Source: Methanocalculus sp. MSAO_Arc2
GTDB lineage: Archaea > Halobacteriota > Methanomicrobia > Methanomicrobiales > Methanocorpusculaceae
Direction of reading: 5' to 3'
DNA: 15,713 bases
Assembly: GCA_003838065.1 (NCBI GenBank)
Contig: QZAC01000117.1
Location: 1 to 15,713 of the forward strand
Part shown: positions 14,208-15,713 of the stretch, one piece after another
Layout of the letters: the number at the start of each line of letters is the position of its first letter
How positions within the stretch are numbered: position 1 is the first letter of the stretch
The notes under the pieces: model-generated
What the model was told of the DNA's origin: nothing
The model's input: the letters and a program-made list of their open reading frames with translations, nothing else
Database searches by the model: none
Position numbers and translations under genes: made by a program

Positions 14208-15254
14208 ATGAAGATTTATAAGATTGAAGAAGATGATCGTCTGGTTCCATATAATGAAAGGGATTTCAAACAGGAAAATATGGAAAGAAATCTAGAGATC
14301 TGGCTCGAGAACAATCCTCATTGTCTACTCGAGGATGAAATGGTTTTAGTTATCGGGCGTCAAGTTTTTACGAATTTGAATTCTGTAATAGACTTATTGG
14401 CTGTTGATAAGAATGGTGACCTAATTGTAATTGAACTTAAAAGAGATCGCACACCTCGAGAGACCATAGCTCAGGTTTTAGAGTACGCATCTTTTGTCGA
14501 AGATCTATCTTACCAGCAGTTGGAAGAAGTATTTTCAAACTATATAAGGGATGAAAACACAAACTTGGCTGATTATCATAGAAACTATTTCAAACTTCAA
14601 GAAGACGAAGCTGTGGCATTTAACAAAAATCAAAAAATGATGATTATCGCTCAGAATATTACGAAGGATATTAAACAGGTTGCCATTTTCCTAAGGAAAA
14701 CGGGCATCGATATATATTGTCTTGCATTTAAATATTTCACCAATCAGGACGGAAATAAAATAATCTCTACCGATTATATTGTTGGTAAAGATACTGATTC
14801 GATAAAGAAAGTAATTTCAGGATCTCTACCTAAGATTGATAAGCAGATTTTTTTAGAATCATTAAATTCGTATGGTAAAGATTTTTTCAAGGACTTGCTT
14901 GAATTTGCAGAGAAGAATCACCTTCCTATACACTGGGGGTCTAAGGGGTTTTCACTTAATGTTGATTTAAATGGTGAACGTGTCAACATACTCCAAGGTT
15001 TTCCGCCACACGCTGTTTTAAACCAAGGCATCTATACAAGATTTATAAAAATCATCCAGAAGGTTGAAAATGGAGAATCTATAGTTAATGATTTTCGTGA
15101 GAAATTGAATAATTTCGGCGGCTTTGAAAGTGCAGGTTCAGAACTAAAATTGATGATAAACGATTTGGTAACAGAAGATAGAAAGGAAGAACTACTTACA
15201 ATTATTTCAGAGACTATTTCCAGAATCGAGAAAAATGGATTAAAGTATAGATAG
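14208..15254 (+). CDS. DUF91 / endonuclease NucS-like PD-(D/E)XK nuclease
   Basis: This 348-residue protein has an N-terminal restriction-endonuclease-fold domain. A helical E (MERNLEIWLENNP, E30) is followed by LVIGRQVFTN (47-56), the catalytic D in SVIDLLAVD (D62), the ExK pair in VIELKRD (E76, K78) and the trailing Q in TIAQVLEYAS (Q89). This is the pattern of the DUF91/NucS C-terminal nuclease domain. The remaining 250 residues are a helical region with an internal NQKMMIIAQNI segment, as in longer DUF91 proteins of unknown role. The frame extends up to a GTG at 14193, but the ATG at 14208 is preferred because of the leader length. The gene is strongly AT-rich compared with the HIT fragments on both sides, which points to transfer. 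It stands alone, a candidate single-gene nuclease or orphan restriction-type enzyme. Confidence 0.8.
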   Translation: MKIYKIEEDDRLVPYNERDFKQENMERNLEIWLENNPHCLLEDEMVLVIGRQVFTNLNSVIDLLAVDKNGDLIVIELKRDRTPRETIAQVLEYASFVEDLSYQQLEEVFSNYIRDENTNLADYHRNYFKLQEDEAVAFNKNQKMMIIAQNITKDIKQVAIFLRKTGIDIYCLAFKYFTNQDGNKIISTDYIVGKDTDSIKKVISGSLPKIDKQIFLESLNSYGKDFFKDLLEFAEKNHLPIHWGSKGFSLNVDLNGERVNILQGFPPHAVLNQGIYTRFIKIIQKVENGESIVNDFREKLNNFGGFESAGSELKLMINDLVTEDRKEELLTIISETISRIEKNGLKYR

Positions 15255-15373
15255 AGGTCTTCAACATACCTCACTTTTCTGCAATAGATTCTATGATGAT
15301 TCTATAATTCTAATGCACGATTCTGTCAATGGCGTTGTAAAATTGCTTATCTGTGGCGATTGAACAGTGCTCA
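15255..15373. other. Spacer after the NucS-like gene
   Basis: AT-rich sequence with no gene, repeat or clear terminator that I can identify. It stops abruptly where the GC-rich third HIT copy begins. Confidence 0.4.
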
Positions 15374-15713
15374 CCGCCCCCTCCGAGATCGTCCTCGCAA
15401 ACGACCTTGCCTATGCCCGGTTCAACCTCTACCCGGCCACCCCCGGTGAGCCCCGGCCACCTCCTGCTCATCCCCTTCCGACACGTGGCCTCCTTCTTCG
15501 AGGCGACCGGGGCTGAGCAGGCCGCCCTCCTCTCCCTCGTCCATGATGCCCGTCGGCTGCTCGATAAGCTCTATGCCCCCGACGGCTATAATATCGGCGT
15601 GAACATCGGGGCGGCGGCCGGCCAGAGCGTGATGCATCTGCATGTGCATGTTATCCCGCGGTATGAAGGGGATATGGAGGAGCCAAAGGGCGGGGTCCGG
15701 GGGGTTATTCCGG
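15374..15713 (+). pseudogene. Broken third copy of the HIT gene, runs off the window
   Basis: This is highly similar to the intact HIT gene from its codon 22 (ctccgagatcgtcctcg) to codon 131 or so, including the segment encoding the H-L-H-V-H triad. The N-terminus and start codon are absent. A 10-base insertion (ccacccccgg, about 15437-15446), partly repeating neighbouring sequence, shifts the frame near codon 43. The rest is well preserved, more so than copy 2, so this copy is younger or was recently functional. The end lies outside the window. It has the same orientation as the other two copies. Confidence 0.85.

Noticed and set aside
15422..15649. 75-residue minus-strand frame starting MHMQMHHAL
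   Set aside because: It is the complement of the HIT triad region; the same false frame appears opposite the intact HIT gene at 4946-5266.

Overview
The window looks like an accessory region of a euryarchaeal chromosome, most likely a methanogen of the Methanomicrobia. Several genes have archaeal TATA-like boxes about 27-33 nt before the start codon, including a leaderless AbrB gene. The families present also fit: a flavodoxin-type oxidoreductase, a HIT protein, a NucS/DUF91-like nuclease and AbrB regulators. Base composition is patchy, with a GC-rich HIT gene beside AT-rich inserted genes, as expected of a region built by transfer and decay. The organism call is inference.

Layout, left to right (+ strand unless stated). 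At 1-81 is the tail of an unidentified gene. At 206-964 is a flavodoxin-family protein. At 1178-1420 is a gene cut off after about 63 codons by what looks like a decayed IS21-type end, followed by a fragment of a large SbcC/YhaN-like ATPase (minus). At 1634-3325 is a three-gene cassette: a leaderless AbrB regulator, a protein with two GIY-YIG nuclease domains, and a DUF6884-like protein. A second IS21-like end lies at 3442-3493. On the minus strand, 4746-3664 repeats the logic of that cassette: an AbrB gene, here broken by frameshifts, followed by an intact TIM-barrel protein of the endonuclease IV/xylose isomerase fold. At 4937-5347 is an intact HIT hydrolase, convergent with a second, longer fragment of the same ATPase (5617-5363, minus).

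The right half is dominated by a complete Wadjet (JetABCD) plasmid-restriction operon on the minus strand, 13403 to 5673, in the order jetD-jetA-jetB-jetC with every junction overlapping. JetC (SMC ATPase), JetA (kleisin-like) and JetB (MukE/KITE-like) should form a loop-extruding complex, and JetD is the Toprim nuclease that cuts the circular DNA. Beyond it come a dead HIT copy (about 13820-14040), an AT-rich DUF91/NucS-like nuclease gene (14208-15254), and a third, frameshifted HIT copy that runs off the end of the window.

The main new observation is architectural. Three HIT copies in the same orientation bracket two nuclease or defence cargos, and fragments of one ATPase gene and two IS21-like ends are scattered between cassettes. 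This suggests that the HIT locus is a recurrent landing or recombination site for defence cassettes. The best candidate for an undescribed system is the AbrB / double GIY-YIG / DUF6884 cassette, together with its parallel AbrB / TIM-barrel cassette, which carries a nearly identical leaderless promoter.
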